Assembly (NCBI RefSeq): GCF_001968825.1
Contig: NZ_MIEU01000016.1
Coordinates: 186,001-250,000 of the forward strand
Direction of reading: 5' to 3'
DNA length: 64,000 bases
Source of the DNA: Tersicoccus sp. Bi-70
GTDB taxonomy: Bacteria > Actinomycetota > Actinomycetes > Actinomycetales > Micrococcaceae
The position numbers were made by a program, and so were the translations under genes. Shown here one piece after another: positions 61,736 to 64,000 of this stretch; position 1 is the stretch's first letter; every line of letters begins with the position of its first letter. The notes under the pieces are model-generated. The model worked only from the letters and a program-made list of their open reading frames with translations, was not told where the DNA came from and made no database searches.

Positions 61736-64000
61736 GCGTCCGCCTCGTCCACCGCCCCGGACGCACCACCCCCGCGTCCCGGACGCCGGAGCCGTTCATC
61801 CTCAACGCGCCGCCGCCCGTGGAGGGCGGCCGCGGGGGGATGAACATGATGTCGCTGATCCCCCTGCTCGGGGCCGGCGCCTCGATGACGGTGATGATGC
61901 TGTTCCGCGGCTCCAGCCTCGCCGCGGTCGGCGCGCTGATGATGATCGTCACCGTGCTCGCCTCGATCGTCATGCTGATCAGCCAGCGCGGCAAGGCCGG
62001 CCGGCACCGCCGTGAGCAGCGCGAGAACTACCTCGACTACCTGGAACGCTCCCGTGCGGAACTGCGCGCCGGGGAGCAGCTGGCGGTGCGCACCGCGCAG
62101 GACGGCAACCCGGCACCCACCGCCCTGTTCGACATCGTCCGCAATCCGGCCCGCCTGTGGGAGCGCCGCCGCGCCAACGAGGACTTCCTGCACGTGCGGC
62201 TCGGCACCGGCACCCGCCCGCTGCGGCCCATCACGGTCACCGAGACGGCCGGAGCGCTGCAGCAGACGGACGTGTTCATGGATTCCGAGCTGCGCCTCCT
62301 GCAGCGCCGCTACGAGGCCTCTCCCGGGCTGCCGCTGACCGTGCCGCTGGACTCCGCCGGCAACGTCAGCATCGTGGGTGACCGGGCGTTCGCCCTCGAG
62401 GTGGCCCGGATCCTCGTCCTGCAGGCCGCCGCATTCCACTCCCCCGAGGACCTGCACGTCGCCGTCGCCGTGCCCGAGGACCGACGCGAGGACGTCTCCT
62501 GGCTGTCCTGGTTGCCCCACCTGGCCGACCAGCGGCACGCCCACGCGACCGGCCCCGTCCGGCGTCTCGCCCGCAGCGCCGCCGAGCTGACCGACGTGCT
62601 CGCCGACGACCTGAACGCCCGGTCCAGCCTCGCCGCCGAGGCCCGGAAGAACTTCCTGCGCGCCGGCGTCGGCACCGCCCTGCCCCGGCTGCTCGTCGTC
62701 TCCGACGCGTACGGCGACCTGCCCGGGGAGCTGCAGCTGACCGACAAGCGGGCCACGCCCGGTTCCCTCGGCATCACCACCCTGCACCTCGTCCAGGAGC
62801 GCAACCAGGAGCCCTCCGAGGTGGGGCTGCGCATCACCCAGACCGCCGACGGCTACCGGCTCGAGAACCACCTCGCCGACCCGCTCGCCCCGGCCGTGCA
62901 CGACGGCGAGCTGACGCCGCTGCCCGTCGCGACGGCCGAGGCCCTGGCCCGCGAGCTCGCGTCGCTGCGCCTGTCCGCCGACTCGCTCGAGCACGAGACG
63001 AGCTCCGGCACGGACGACTTCCTGACGATGCTGGGCCTGGGCGTCGACGCCACCGAGGACGACGTGCGCCGACTGTGGGCGCCGCGCGCCGAGGTCGACT
63101 TCCTGCGCGTCCCGCTCGGACCGGACGATCGCGGCCGGCCCGTGCTGCTGGACCTGAAGGAATCCGCCCAGTTCGGCATGGGGCCGCACGGGCTGTGTGT
63201 CGGCGCCACCGGCTCGGGCAAGAGCGAGATGCTGCGCAGCCTCGTCCTCGGGCTGCTCGCCACGCACGCCCCCGACGTGCTGTCCATGGTGCTCGTGGAC
63301 TACAAGGGCGGCGCGACGTTCGCCCCGTTCGAGGGCGCCCCGCACGTCGCCGGCGTCATCACCAACCTCTCCGACGATGTCGCGATGATCGAGCGCGTCT
63401 ACGCGAGCCTGGCCGGGGAGATCCAGCGCCGGCAGGAGGTGCTCAAGGCCGCCGGGAACATCGCGAACATCACCGACTACCAGCTGCTGCGCCGCGAACG
63501 GCTGGACCGGGGCGAGAACCTGCCCCCACTGCCGCACCTCGTCGTCATCATCGACGAGTTCGGCGAGCTGCTCACCGCCCGGCCGGACTTCATCGAGCTG
63601 TTCCTCTCGATCGGCCGGATCGGCCGCTCCATCGGCGTGCACCTGCTGCTGTCCAGCCAGCGGATCGAGGGCGGCAAGCTGCGCGGCCTCGACACGTACC
63701 TCTCGTACCGGATCGGGCTGCGCACCCTCTCCGAGTCGGAGAGCCGCACCGTGCTGGAGACCCCCGACGCGTTCCACCTGCCGCCCGTGCCCGGCTTCGG
63801 CTATCTGAAGGTCGACACCACCACCTACACGCGGTTCAAGGCCGGGTACGTCTCCGGTCCCGCCGAGGACGTCCTGCGCGCGGAGCAGGCGGAGCCCGTC
63901 GAGGTCCAGCCCGAGGTGGCGCTCGTCCCGCGGTACGCCGCCACGCTCGACGGCGGCCGGCCCGGGTCCGGCGCTGCGACCGGCAGTCCGGCGTCCGGCT
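61732..64000 (+). CDS. eccC: type VII secretion ATPase EccC (partial, 3' end off window)
   Basis: The first ~756 residues of EccC, the motor of ESX secretion. Two membrane helices lie near the N-terminus (MMSLIPLLGAGASMTVMMLF and LAAVGALMMIVTVLASIVMLI). The first FtsK/SpoIIIE ATPase domain has Walker A GATGSGKSEM (residues ~491-500) and Walker B LVVIIDEFGELL. DYKGGATFAPFE, NLSDDV and LLLSSQRIEGGKLRGLDTYLSYRIGLRT are typical EccC motifs. The second and third ATPase domains should follow beyond the window. EccC normally recognises signals on Esx-type cargo. Confidence 0.93.
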   Translation, partial: MSVRLVHRPGRTTPASRTPEPFILNAPPPVEGGRGGMNMMSLIPLLGAGASMTVMMLFRGSSLAAVGALMMIVTVLASIVMLISQRGKAGRHRREQRENYLDYLERSRAELRAGEQLAVRTAQDGNPAPTALFDIVRNPARLWERRRANEDFLHVRLGTGTRPLRPITVTETAGALQQTDVFMDSELRLLQRRYEASPGLPLTVPLDSAGNVSIVGDRAFALEVARILVLQAAAFHSPEDLHVAVAVPEDRREDVSWLSWLPHLADQRHAHATGPVRRLARSAAELTDVLADDLNARSSLAAEARKNFLRAGVGTALPRLLVVSDAYGDLPGELQLTDKRATPGSLGITTLHLVQERNQEPSEVGLRITQTADGYRLENHLADPLAPAVHDGELTPLPVATAEALARELASLRLSADSLEHETSSGTDDFLTMLGLGVDATEDDVRRLWAPRAEVDFLRVPLGPDDRGRPVLLDLKESAQFGMGPHGLCVGATGSGKSEMLRSLVLGLLATHAPDVLSMVLVDYKGGATFAPFEGAPHVAGVITNLSDDVAMIERVYASLAGEIQRRQEVLKAAGNIANITDYQLLRRERLDRGENLPPLPHLVVIIDEFGELLTARPDFIELFLSIGRIGRSIGVHLLLSSQRIEGGKLRGLDTYLSYRIGLRTLSESESRTVLETPDAFHLPPVPGFGYLKVDTTTYTRFKAGYVSGPAEDVLRAEQAEPVEVQPEVALVPRYAATLDGGRPGSGAATGSPASG

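Noticed and set aside
59269-63777. A 1502-codon open frame on the minus strand
   Set aside because: It lies opposite eccD, the MinD-like gene and eccC, has Arg/Gly/Ala-rich composition without any domain, and arises from GC-rich third-position bias.

Overview
The window is visibly very GC-rich, codes densely on both strands, and strings genes together with 4-base GTGA/ATGA stop-start overlaps. An actinobacterial-type SAM-IV riboswitch, a gatCAB tRNA amidotransferase operon, an NAD+-dependent DNA ligase and an actinobacterial type VII (ESX-like) secretion locus all point to a chromosomal piece of an Actinomycetota species. I cannot name the genus. I see no tRNA, rRNA, CRISPR array, transposase or phage gene.

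Layout. 1-7.8 kb: two fluoride-channel genes and a universal stress protein, glycyl-tRNA synthetase with a GNAT protein, a DMT exporter, a small S4 RNA-binding protein, an esterase, an SGNH hydrolase and a LysE exporter. 7.9-10.6 kb: metY-metX (homocysteine by direct sulfhydrylation) behind a clear SAM-IV riboswitch. 10.6-12.1 kb: a VOC protein and a secreted NlpC/P60 peptidase. 12.3-23.7 kb: an accessory catabolic island around a LysR regulator. Leftward are three FAD_binding_2/KstD-like flavoproteins, a zinc alcohol dehydrogenase and a YCII protein. Rightward are an MHS-type carboxylate symporter, a Gfo/Idh dehydrogenase and a TIM-barrel isomerase/dehydratase. Together they look like uptake and oxidation of an alicyclic hydroxy-acid or cyclitol-like compound; the substrate is inference.

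23.7-35.9 kb: CPBP protease, oligopeptidase B, FAD amino-acid-oxidase-like enzyme, a signal-anchored hypothetical, an SDR, a lipoprotein nuclease with an Ala-rich tail, and a TetR-MmpL pair with a palindromic operator. 36-39.3 kb: gatC-gatA-gatB. 39.5-44.8 kb: CtaG-like protein, CitMHS citrate transporter and a divergent CitA/CitB-type two-component system. 44.8-51.7 kb: small membrane and DUF2945 proteins, an NAD(P)H-binding protein, DUF2087 plus glutamine amidotransferase, GNAT, inositol-phosphatase-like enzyme and ligA.

51.7-64 kb: the most interesting region. A divergent promoter separates the secretion machinery (mini-EccB-like protein, EccD, EspI/MinD-like ATPase, EccC, rightward and running off the end) from the cargo (two WXG100-like proteins, a small helical protein, a 958-residue polymorphic-toxin-like protein, leftward). 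The toxin-like gene overlaps the first of four tandem paralogous small genes that look like immunity proteins. One of these is frame-broken, and a 7-bp tandem repeat lies at its end.

A family of ~60-bp palindromic intergenic elements occurs at 30.47, 32.15, 46.34 and 46.53 kb, always at gene ends. Two of them, within longer direct repeats, bracket the nuclease gene.
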